From Primulina eburnea (taxonomy: Eukaryota > Streptophyta > Magnoliopsida > Lamiales > Gesneriaceae), in contig NC_133104.1 in the NCBI RefSeq assembly GCF_022965805.1, forward strand, positions 22,281,308 to 22,345,307: a DNA stretch of 64,000 bases. Direction: 5' to 3'. Of the stretch, positions 56,284 to 64,000 are shown piece after piece. Numbering within the stretch: the first letter of the stretch is position 1; every line of letters begins with the position of its first letter. Below the pieces are notes generated by a model. The model did not search any database. It had not been told where the DNA came from and worked only from the letters and a program-made list of their open reading frames with translations. Both the position numbers and the translations under genes were made by a program.

Positions 56284-57642
56284 TCAGAATAACTCGGGGT
56301 GTTTCTGTCGCATATTTGCTTCCGTCTCCCAAGTCGCTTCCTCTATGCCATGTCGACTCCACTGAACCTTGACAAGTGGAATGATCTTCGTTCTCTTCTT
56401 TTCTTTCCGATCAAGAATCTGTATCGGTCTTTCAACATAGCTCAGAGTCTGATCTAGCTCGGTTTCGTCAGGCTGAATGACATGAGAATCATCTGGCATA
56501 TATTTGCGTAACATCGATACATGAAATACGTCATGTATTCCAGACAAAGAAGGAGGAAGAGCAAGTCTGTAAGCTCGATCGCCAATCTTCTCTAGGATCT
56601 CATATGGACCGACATATCTAGGAGACAACTTCCCACGTTTGCCAAATCTGACAACGCCTCTGAAAGGTGAAATCTTCAAAACTACTCTGTCTCCTTGTTC
56701 AAACACTAACAGTCTGCGTCTGACATTGGCGTATTTTGCTTGCCTATCTTGTGCCGTCTTCATTCGCTTCTGAATGATCTTCACTTTTTCGGTCATCTCA
56801 CGAATCATATCAGGCCCCAACTCTGGTACCTCAGAGATATAATCCCAGTACAACGGAGATCTGCACTTCTTTCCGTATAAAGCTTCGAACGGTGCCATCT
56901 TAATGCTAGTATGATAGCTGTTGTTGTATGAAAACTCACACAACGGCAATGAATCTTGCCAACTAGTACCAAAATCTAGTACTACAGCTCTCAGCATGTC
57001 CTCTAAAGTCTGGATAGTCCGCTCTGACTGTCCGTCCGTCTGAGGATGATAAGCAGTGCTCAGGTGTAAAGTCGTACCCAAAGCCTGCTGCAGGATGTGC
57101 CAAAAGTGAGAAGTAAATCGTGGATCACGATCTGATACGATCGACTTGGGCACACCGTGCAATCTAACGACCTCTCTGACATACAACTCTGCCATCTGAT
57201 CGTGTCGATAGGTCATTCTGTACGGAATAAAGCACGCTGATTTGGTCAGTCTGTCTATCACAACCCAAATCGCGTCACAGCCCCGCGAAGATCGAGGTAA
57301 CTTCGTCACGAAGTCCATGGAAATGTGATCCCATTTCCATTCAGGAACAGACAAACTCTGAAGTAAACCTCTGGGCTTCTTTCTTTCTGCCTTCATCTGC
57401 TGGCAATTCAGGCACTTAGACACAAATTTTGCAATGTCTGTCTTCATCTGCTTCCACCAGAATTGTGTCTTCAAGTCGTTATACATCTTCCTGCCACCAG
57501 GATGAATGCTGAACCGACTACAGTGTGCCTCCGACATGATCTGTCGTCTCAAATCTGAAATCTCAGGCACTACTAAGCGGTTATTCACATACAGAACAGA
57601 ATCTTTAACCTGATACTCTGATATATGACCAGCTCTGACCAT
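56284..57642 (-). CDS. pol: G4 integrase with chromodomain-like end (open piece of pol)
   Basis: A 452-codon piece of pol. The HHCC zinc region (HCSRFSIHPG...CLNCQQMK) comes first, at about residues 35-85. The DDE core follows, with the first Asp in WDHISMDFVTKLP, the second in SIVSDRDPRF and the Glu in HPQTDGQSERTIQTLEDML. Then come the GKLSPRYVGPYEILEKIG domain and the chromodomain-like VKVQWSRHGIEEATWETE, ending PELF. It normally lies inside a gag-pol frame; the ATG at 57642 is an internal Met exposed by an upstream TAG near 57655. It shows what G1 has lost. Confidence 0.88.
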   Translation of the reverse strand: MVRAGHISEYQVKDSVLYVNNRLVVPEISDLRRQIMSEAHCSRFSIHPGGRKMYNDLKTQFWWKQMKTDIAKFVSKCLNCQQMKAERKKPRGLLQSLSVPEWKWDHISMDFVTKLPRSSRGCDAIWVVIDRLTKSACFIPYRMTYRHDQMAELYVREVVRLHGVPKSIVSDRDPRFTSHFWHILQQALGTTLHLSTAYHPQTDGQSERTIQTLEDMLRAVVLDFGTSWQDSLPLCEFSYNNSYHTSIKMAPFEALYGKKCRSPLYWDYISEVPELGPDMIREMTEKVKIIQKRMKTAQDRQAKYANVRRRLLVFEQGDRVVLKISPFRGVVRFGKRGKLSPRYVGPYEILEKIGDRAYRLALPPSLSGIHDVFHVSMLRKYMPDDSHVIQPDETELDQTLSYVERPIQILDRKEKKRTKIIPLVKVQWSRHGIEEATWETEANMRQKHPELF

Positions 57643-58009
57643 ATCAATCGATTTCTAAACTCTCGGATCGGTTCTCTGCGCTTCTTTGATCCTCAAAATC
57701 AGATCTGGCTCAATCTGAATCGCAGCAAGTCGCAACGGTCTACTCTCTGTATCAAATGTCAACCCCAGACAAGCAACAATCTTCTACTAAACTCGATACA
57801 CCTATAGTCGACAAGGACAAAGAACATACCTTTCGACTTAAGGCGTCTGCCGCTGCATTCGACTTCCCTGGATGGTACTTGATCTCGCAATCAAAATCTT
57901 TCAGCAGATCAAGCCATCGTCGCTGCCTCATGTTCAACTCTGACTGAGAAAAGAGATACTTCAGGCACTTATGATCGGAATAGATATCAAATTTCTCGCC
58001 ATACATAAT
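57643..58009 (-). pseudogene. G4 RNase H end to integrase start, broken
   Basis: Contains [58 protein letters not shown], the RNase H C-terminal half and connection. A two-base loss near 58010 puts it out of frame with upstream RT. A TAG near 57655 separates it from integrase. Confidence 0.85.
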
Positions 58010-59705
58010 GACGCCAGATCTTGAGTGCAAATACAATCGCCGCCAATTCAAGATCATGAATCGGATAACGGGTCTCGTGCGGCTTCAGCTGTCTAGAGGC
58101 GTACGCTATCACGTGCCCTCGCTGCATAAGAACACACCCTAACCCTCTGTGAGATGCGTCACAGTATACAACAAACTCACCTGTACCTGAAGGAATCGTC
58201 AAGACAGGTGCACTAGTCAGCCTCTTTTTCAACTTTACAAAACTGGCTTCACAATCTTCGGACCACACAAATGGCATGTTCTTCTGTGTTAAGTGGGTGA
58301 TAGGCTTCGCTATACTGGAGAAATCTCGGATAAAACGACGATAATACCCGGCTAGACCCATGAAACTGCGTATCTCAGGCACAGAAATCGGTCTCGGCCA
58401 ACTGATCACAGCCTCAACTTTACTCGGATCTACCGCAATATCCTCTCTAGATATAATATGCCCCAAGAAGACAACCTGTCTCAGCCAAAATTCGCACTTG
58501 GACAGTTTAGCATACAACTGCTCTTTTTTCAAAGTCTTCAGTACAATTCTCAGATGATCTGCATGTTCAGTAAGACTCTTCGAATACACCAAAATATCAT
58601 CAATGAACACAATCACAAAATCATCTAAATATCTCTGAAAAATGCGGTTCATCAAACTCATAAATACCGCTGGTGCATTCGTTAAACCAAAAGGCATAAC
58701 AATAAACTCGTAGTGCCCATACCTGGTTCGGAATGCAGTCTTCGGAATATCAACGTCTCTAACTCTGAGCTGATGATATCCTGATCTCAAATCAATCTTC
58801 GAGTATACCGAAGATCCCTGTAACTTATCAAACAAATCGTCAATGCGAGACAGAGGATACTTGTTCTTCACTGTTGCCTTGTTCAACTGCCTATAATCAA
58901 TACACAGTCGCATCGAACCATCTTTCTTTCGAACGAATAGCACCGGAGCACCCCAAGGTGATACACTTGGTCTGATATATCCCTTGGATAGAAGATCTTC
59001 CAACTGTGCTTTCAACTCTTTCAGCTCTATCGGTGCCATCCTATACGAAGCTCTCGAAATAGGAACACTGCCTGGCACAAGATCTATGCTGAAATCAACC
59101 TCTCGAACTGGAGGCAACCCCGGAATCTCATCAGGGAAAACATCTGCAAATTCGCAAACCACTGGCAGATCTGCCAATGCTGGGCTCGACTTCAGTAGGT
59201 CTACTGAATATACGAGAAAGCCCTCTGCTCCTCTCTGAAGCAATCTACTCATAGTCAGAGCAGATACTAAGGGAATCCGAGATCTGGAACCCTTTCCGTA
59301 GAATTTCCACTCATCTGTCATTTCGGGTCTGAATCTGACAATCTTGTGGAAACAATCTACAGTGGCCATGTACTTGGTTAACATATCTATGCCAACTATA
59401 CAATCAAAATCAGCTAAACCAAGTACTACACAGTCTAAATCAATCTCATGCCCCTCAAACTGAAGCATACAGTGTCTAACAGTAGTCACAGATATCAAAC
59501 CACTTCCCAACGGAGAAGCTATAGACACTACCGTAGACATCGACTCAACAAGCAATGAATGTCTCAATGCAAAATGTTCAGCTATGAATGTATAAGATGC
59601 ACCTATGTCAATCAACACATATGCAGGATAACCGCAAAGAAAACAGTTACCTGCAATGACGTCATCTGGCGCCTCCTGCGCCTGCTCCTCTGTCAGGGCA
59701 AACAC
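57987..59705 (-). CDS. pol: G4 protease, reverse transcriptase and RNase H N-terminal part
   Basis: 572 open codons. The protease motif reads [10 protein letters not shown] rather than LIDTGAS, so the active-site Thr is Ile, which should impair the enzyme. RT is well kept: [41 protein letters not shown] and the [13 protein letters not shown] thumb. RNase H begins [17 protein letters not shown] and the frame ends at HYVWREI because of the two-base loss. The upstream boundary is a TAG between gag and protease (about 59727). It is translated only if that stop is read through. Confidence 0.88.
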   Translation of the reverse strand: MFALTEEQAQEAPDDVIAGNCFLCGYPAYVLIDIGASYTFIAEHFALRHSLLVESMSTVVSIASPLGSGLISVTTVRHCMLQFEGHEIDLDCVVLGLADFDCIVGIDMLTKYMATVDCFHKIVRFRPEMTDEWKFYGKGSRSRIPLVSALTMSRLLQRGAEGFLVYSVDLLKSSPALADLPVVCEFADVFPDEIPGLPPVREVDFSIDLVPGSVPISRASYRMAPIELKELKAQLEDLLSKGYIRPSVSPWGAPVLFVRKKDGSMRLCIDYRQLNKATVKNKYPLSRIDDLFDKLQGSSVYSKIDLRSGYHQLRVRDVDIPKTAFRTRYGHYEFIVMPFGLTNAPAVFMSLMNRIFQRYLDDFVIVFIDDILVYSKSLTEHADHLRIVLKTLKKEQLYAKLSKCEFWLRQVVFLGHIISREDIAVDPSKVEAVISWPRPISVPEIRSFMGLAGYYRRFIRDFSSIAKPITHLTQKNMPFVWSEDCEASFVKLKKRLTSAPVLTIPSGTGEFVVYCDASHRGLGCVLMQRGHVIAYASRQLKPHETRYPIHDLELAAIVFALKIWRHYVWREI

Positions 59706-59726
59706 CCTAGCCTGCTGTCGGGGAGG

Positions 59727-60797
59727 CTAACTCACTGTCTGACTACCTCCTGGTCTTTGCTGGGTCTGTGTAGATGGTGGCTGGAAGGAGTGTACAGAGG
59801 ATGCCTGTCTCTCCATCTGTGGCGCTGGTGCGGATGACCCTGCACTCTGGAATCGTGGTGCACCTCTCTGGGGACAAACTCTAGCGAAGTGTCCCTGTTG
59901 CCTACAGATGTTGCAGCGTCCCATAACTCTTTGACACTGCTCCGTCGCATGTCGTCCTCCACACGAGCTACAATATACGCCACTGTAATCTGAACCCTGA
60001 CCTCTCTGTCGAGATCCACTCGAACTCGATGAACTACTCCCGGACTTCTTAAACTGCTTGCCCTTAGCCTTCAAAAATTCCTTCTTGCCACTACCACTAG
60101 CTCCACTGTCAAAACGAGGAGGAGGTGATGGAAACTGTACGGTCGTGGACTGTGGCGGTCTCTGCCCCTGAACACCGTAAGAAGCGCCTCGCTGCCTGAT
60201 CAAGCCAGCCTCTGCTCCCTTAGCTCTGTTCAGTGCCTCTGAAAAAGTATTAGGCCGTCCCGTGTTCACCAAAGTAAAAATATCGGGGTTCAGCCCGTTG
60301 ATGAACTGATCAGCCACTGCCTCGTCGTTCCCAGCTACATGCGGTGCAAATCGAAGCAACGCAAAAAATTTAGCCACATACTCCTCGATGTTCCACTGTC
60401 CCTGCCTTAAATTCGCAAATTCAGCTCCTTTATCTTTTCGGTAGGAAACGGGGAAGAAGCGCTGATAGAACTCATGTTTGAAGACTTTCCACGTGATGTC
60501 AATGCCTCGGTGCTCCAAGGCTCTCTTCGTAGTCAACCACCAGCTCTTGGCAACCTCTTGCATCTGATGCCCTATCAACTTCACACGTCGCTCATCAGTA
60601 TATGCCAAAGACTCAAACAACATCTCGATATCATCAAGCCAGCTCTCGCACTCTACTGCACTCTCTGTGCCCTTCAAGATAGGCGGATGGAAAGACTGAA
60701 ATCTCTTCAATAAGGTCTCCATCGGCGTAGCGGTGACATCCATCTGTGCACCTGATGTGCTACCCTGCTCTGGCTGTGGTATACGTCTAGGCGGCAT
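59727..60797 (-). CDS. gag: G4 gag open frame
   Basis: 356 codons from MPPRRIPQPEQGSTSG, four bases after the acceptor-like site. Gag core ([55 protein letters not shown]) is followed by an S-rich linker. Both zinc knuckles are intact (CSSCGGRHATEQC, CNICRQQGHFARVC). It stops at SQTVS-TAG, where G1 and G3 have a Gln codon and continue through PPRQQAR to protease. It could yield Gag alone. Confidence 0.88.
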   Translation of the reverse strand: MPPRRIPQPEQGSTSGAQMDVTATPMETLLKRFQSFHPPILKGTESAVECESWLDDIEMLFESLAYTDERRVKLIGHQMQEVAKSWWLTTKRALEHRGIDITWKVFKHEFYQRFFPVSYRKDKGAEFANLRQGQWNIEEYVAKFFALLRFAPHVAGNDEAVADQFINGLNPDIFTLVNTGRPNTFSEALNRAKGAEAGLIRQRGASYGVQGQRPPQSTTVQFPSPPPRFDSGASGSGKKEFLKAKGKQFKKSGSSSSSSSGSRQRGQGSDYSGVYCSSCGGRHATEQCQRVMGRCNICRQQGHFARVCPQRGAPRFQSAGSSAPAPQMERQASSVHSFQPPSTQTQQRPGGSQTVS

Positions 60798-60801
60798 AAA
60801 T

Positions 60802-61878
60802 CTGATTATAACACTGATTAGTATACAATCAATATCATCTGTCTCAGCCCTCCTCTGATCATATACCTCTGATCGAGAATCGGTTCTGATTCAGGCTTTA
60901 TATGCTGTAAATCAATTCAGAAAACAATACAACATATAATAGAGAAAGCATTAAATCATGCTAGCACTTCAAAAGCAAGGAAGATGACTCGATCTACCCC
61001 GCTCATTCTATTCTATCTCAGTCTACAGAACCTACGGCTCTGATACCACCTGTTGTGGGGACCCGGGCTCTAACTCAATTCTTTTGGGATTTAATTGGAT
61101 CTTTGTTCGAAAATGTGGGTCAAAAATTTGCTTTTAACATTAATTCAAATGTATAGTCACAGCATAACATTGTCTTTATAAGAAATAAACAACATAATGT
61201 ACATACATGTCTGTCTAGTACAACCATACACTAGTGTTTACATACCAACTACAAACATGGGTGATACAAGTCTAAATAGAAACCACTAGAAATCTTCCAT
61301 GCCCGAGATCTCCACGCTATCATCAACCTCTCATCTAGCTCGTGACCCAGATCCTGCCCCACCTGTTGCCATGCACACATACAGACACGACAACAGCCGG
61401 ATAACTCCGGTGAGAACATATCCCAATATAAAACATGGATGCATGCAATGTAATAATCATGTACAAGAGCATAGCATATATCAAGTAACATTAATGCAAA
61501 TCTAAACATGTAGAAGAATACAAATCTGTATTCAACATTTAAATCTTGACTCGACTCATTTCTAATCTAGGGATCCCGTGTGAATAAGACGGTCTGTTAC
61601 CTACCCAACCACTCGAGGCAACGGTACGTCTTATTCCTAGACTTCGGTCAACTCTGTATCGAAGGTCTACACATAGAGTAAATCTACTACCATGCGTCGA
61701 TACACCGAAACGTCTAGTTTTGGCCAGTCTGCCAATATCTCCTATCTCAGGACTCGAATATAAATCGATAAACAAGGCATTACATAATGAAATGTAATAA
61801 CAATCTAGTATGTGATTTAGGGAAACTCGTATCAAATCTGAATCGAGTTGTCCAATCCCGAGACCACATGAATTATAC
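60802..61878 (-). other. Predicted G4 leader intron (1077 bp)
   Basis: Donor AAAG|GTATAATT with intron G at 61878 in the 5' LTR. Acceptor TATACTAATC...TTATAATCAG ends at 60802, four bases before the gag ATG at 60797. It encloses the primer site. Confidence 0.47.
61037..61048 (-). promoter_or_regulatory. G4 primer-binding site (initiator tRNA-Met)
   Basis: The minus strand reads TGGTATCAGAGC, exact match, five bases inside the LTR end. Confidence 0.9.
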
Positions 61879-62466
61879 CTTTCTTGTCGAATAGTCGGTG
61901 TCGTAGTCGAAGTCTCGAATACCAAGTAGTCAATACAAATCTAAAATAGCATAATAAATGTGCACTCTATCAATATACATCTCAATGTACAATTCTGTAA
62001 TCGCTTTCAATGTAATTCAACGGCGTAACGGCGTAGTCTCGCGATACCGATAACTCAATCTCAACATAACAATAATCGATTAACCTCAATCAATTCAACA
62101 TCAATAGCACAATCATTTCAACACTGAAAATATGCATAATCTCTCATAATACATGCTGGAATTTCGAAACAACGTCATACGGTATCTGAAAATCAATCCG
62201 GTAACGTTTCTACGATGCTCATAATATCAAGAACACATATTATAACTCAAATCTGAATTCTTCCAACACAAATATCGAAACATGCTGAAAATAACTGAAA
62301 CTTACATCTTCTTGTAGTCTTCAAAGATAGGAGTTCAAATCTATGCTTGGATTTAAATTTGGAGGTATAAATCTTTCACAATACCAATTCTAATATGAAA
62401 AGCTTGAGGGAAAGCTTGTTCTCGGTTCTGCTGATGAAGAATGAAGAGAAATGAAGACAGCTCAAC

Positions 62467-62479
62467 TCATATATATTGC
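62467..62479 (-). promoter_or_regulatory. Possible G4 TATA box
   Basis: CATATATATTG about 45 bp beyond the GC motif array, matching the arrangement in S1 and S2. Confidence 0.45.
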
Positions 62480-62522
62480 ATGAAATCTCATACGTGTCTT
62501 CTTAAAACATTAACACATTTCA

Positions 62523-62705
62523 GGCGGCGCTCGGGCGGTAAGAATGTACCGCTCGGGCGCGGCAGTTTCTGTCCAACACTTTTCGAATGATACTTTGGCG
62601 CTCGGGCGGTCAAAATGTACCGCTCGGGCGCGGAAGCTTCTGCCCAAAACATAATTTTGTTGGACAATGGCGCTCGGGCGGGCTTTTTCTACCGCTCGGG
62701 CGCCA
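62523..62705 (-). repeat. GC motif array in the G4 LTR
   Basis: Six copies of a 13-bp motif alternating as GCGCTCGGGCGGT and ACCGCTCGGGCGC, near 62523, 62547, 62597, 62619, 62668 and 62690. They lie directly upstream (in LTR orientation) of a TATA-like ATATATAT at 62467-62479. Confidence 0.87.
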
Positions 62706-62844
62706 CTGAATCTGTTCCAATATTATGCCCTTCACATTTTTAAACCAACTAATCTCGGGATGGTCCGTCTATAACTATATCAGTCCCGATTAACTTATAA
62801 AATTATAATTTCATAGATTTAACATTTCCGGGCATTACATGGTA

Positions 62845-64000
62845 CCAGGTACAGTTCTGATTTCTAGAGCTCCATATAGAATGACACCAATTGAATTGAA
62901 AGAATTGAAAGATCGGTTGGAAGGTTTACTGGCCAAGGGATATATTAGACCGAGTGTTTCTCCTTGGGGTGCTCCAGTGTTGTTTGTAAGAAAGAAAGAA
63001 GGTTCAATGAGATTTTGCATTGACTACCGGCAACTGAACAAGGATACGGTAATAACAAATATCCCTTGCCTCGTATAGATGATTTATTTGATCAGTTGCA
63101 GGGTTCTTCTGTATATTCCAATATCCATCTGAGATCTGGATATCATCATCTGAGAGTCAGAGATTTTAATATCTCGAAGACAGCGTTCAGAACCAGGTAT
63201 GGACATTATGAGTTTATTGTCATGCCGTTCGGTTTGACAAATGCTCCAGTTGTGTTTATGGGTCTAATGAACCGTGTGTTTCAGAAATATCTCGATGATT
63301 TTGTGATTATTTTTATCGATGATATTTTGATTTATTCAAAGAATATGATTGAGCATGCTGAACACTTGAGAACTGTATTTAGAATTCTGAGGGCTGAGAA
63401 ATTATATGCCAAACTGTTGAAATGTGAATTCTGGTTGAGACAGGTTGTTTTTCTGGGTCATATCATATCCGAAGACGGTATTTCTGTTGATCCTAGCAGG
63501 GTTGAGGCCGTGATCAGTTGGCCGAGACCAATATCTGTACCAGAGATACGCAGCTTTATGGGTTTGGCAGGATATTACCGACGATTCATTAAAGATTTTT
63601 CGATTATTGCTAAACCTATTACGCAGCTGACTCAGAAGAATGCTCCATTTGTGTGGTCAGAAGAGTGTGAAGCCAGCTTCTTAAAGTTGAAGTAGAGATT
63701 GATCAGTGCTCCGTTGTTGACTATTCCCTCAGGTACTGGTGATTTTGTTGTTTATTTTGATGCTTCTCACAGAAGATTGGGATGTTTTTTATGCAGCGGA
63801 GACATGTGATTGCTTATGCCTCGAGACAGTTGAAGCCACATGAGACTCGTAACCCAATTCATGATCTCGAAGCATCCATCGTCTTTGCATTGAAGATATG
63901 GTGACATTATCTTTACAGTGAGGAGTTTGAAATTTATTCTAATCATCAAAGCCTGAAATATCTGTTTTCACATTCAGAGTTGAATATGAGGAAGCGAAGA
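62845..64000 (+). pseudogene. pol: G3 reverse transcriptase and RNase H, second half of the split element
   Basis: Continues G3 after G4. The RT fingers ([34 protein letters not shown]) are followed by a frameshift near 63050, then RT palm and thumb in a second frame to a TAG at 63693, then a decayed RNase H start. The palm motif reads [10 protein letters not shown] where active copies have [10 protein letters not shown], so the first catalytic Asp is replaced by His. [10 protein letters not shown] is intact. It runs off the window and cannot be functional. Confidence 0.9.

Larger units (their letters stand above)
35259..62839 (-). mobile_element. Gypsy element G4 (minus), full length, host of C4 and C5
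   Basis: Flanked by the exact duplication TGGTA. 5' LTR 61054-62839 (1786 bp). 3' LTR in three pieces, 35259-36546, 45782-46059 and 55984-56179 (1762 bp in all). The internal region 56180-61053 carries gag and pol with a few lesions. Removing the two copia insertions restores a normal element of about 8.4 kb. The LTRs differ at few sites plus a 27-bp deletion in the 3' copy. Confidence 0.95.
61054..62839 (-). repeat. G4 5' LTR (uninterrupted)
   Basis: 1786 bp. It serves as the intact reference for the interrupted 3' LTR and preserves both pre-insertion sites (TTCAA at 62334-62338 for C4, AAAAT at 62612-62616 for C5). Confidence 0.95.
31508..64000 (+). mobile_element. Gypsy element G3 (plus), split by G4 and truncated at the window end
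   Basis: 5' LTR 31508-33290, primer site, decayed gag-protease to 35258, then the 27.6-kb G4 insertion, then reverse transcriptase and RNase H from 62845 to the end. The G4 target duplication TGGTA (35254-35258 and 62840-62844) shows the two parts belong together. Bases 31503-31507 (ACATG) are the candidate left copy of the G3 target duplication. The 3' LTR is outside the window. Confidence 0.92.

Noticed and set aside
59706..59730. The G4 gag-protease TAG as a programmed read-through signal
   Set aside because: G1 and G3 have a Gln codon at the same place. The bases after the stop do not match the known plant-virus read-through context, and the element has other inactivating lesions.

Overview
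This 64-kb window is intergenic DNA of a flowering plant, built almost entirely of long-terminal-repeat (LTR) retrotransposons inserted into one another. The DNA is AT-rich. All primer-binding sites match plant initiator-tRNA-Met usage (TGGTATCAGAGC), and the proteins are plant Ty1/copia polyproteins and Ty3/gypsy polyproteins of the chromovirus (Tekay/Del-like) type. I found no host protein gene, tRNA, rRNA or CRISPR array. The species cannot be named from the sequence.

Element names used here: C = copia, G = gypsy, S = solo LTR. Left half, 1-30054: a minus-strand gypsy element (G2) is broken by three insertions. Copia C1 (1-7704, minus, running off the left edge) lies in its gag and carries solo LTR S1 (3170-5077) in its own leader. 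Copia C3 (10364-22242, minus) lies in the G2 5' LTR and carries solo LTR S2 (12906-14961) in its RNase H region. Gypsy G1 (22297-29716, plus) also lies in the G2 5' LTR, 54 bp beyond C3. G2 itself sits in an older plus-strand LTR fragment (30055-30720).

Middle, 30721-31507: a decayed AT-rich segment ending like a third LTR family, then a 101-bp shard of a copia LTR.

Right half, 31508-64000: plus-strand gypsy G3 (31508-35258, resuming at 62845 and running off the right edge) is split by minus-strand gypsy G4 (35259-62839). The 3' LTR of G4 holds two copia elements in opposite orientation, 283 bp apart: C4 (36547-45776, plus) and C5 (46060-55978, minus). Five-base target-site duplications support S1, S2, G1, G4, C4 and C5 exactly, and C3 imperfectly. 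The intact sister LTR of G4 preserves both empty sites.

C5 is the only element that looks complete: LTRs of 2071 bp that are almost identical, one uninterrupted 1310-codon gag-pol frame, PBS and polypurine tract. C4 has equally similar LTRs but a wrecked pol. C1 and C4 share the same internal deletion that removes integrase, which suggests a defective lineage moved by proteins supplied in trans.

The most notable signal is a likely 5'-leader intron in every element whose leader is visible. A donor-like site inside the U5 part of the LTR and an acceptor just before the gag ATG bracket the tRNA primer site and, in copia, a structured leader. Splicing would separate translated mRNA from reverse-transcribable genomic RNA. 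In the copia family the donor abuts a short hairpin whose stem is kept by compensating changes in all four elements.
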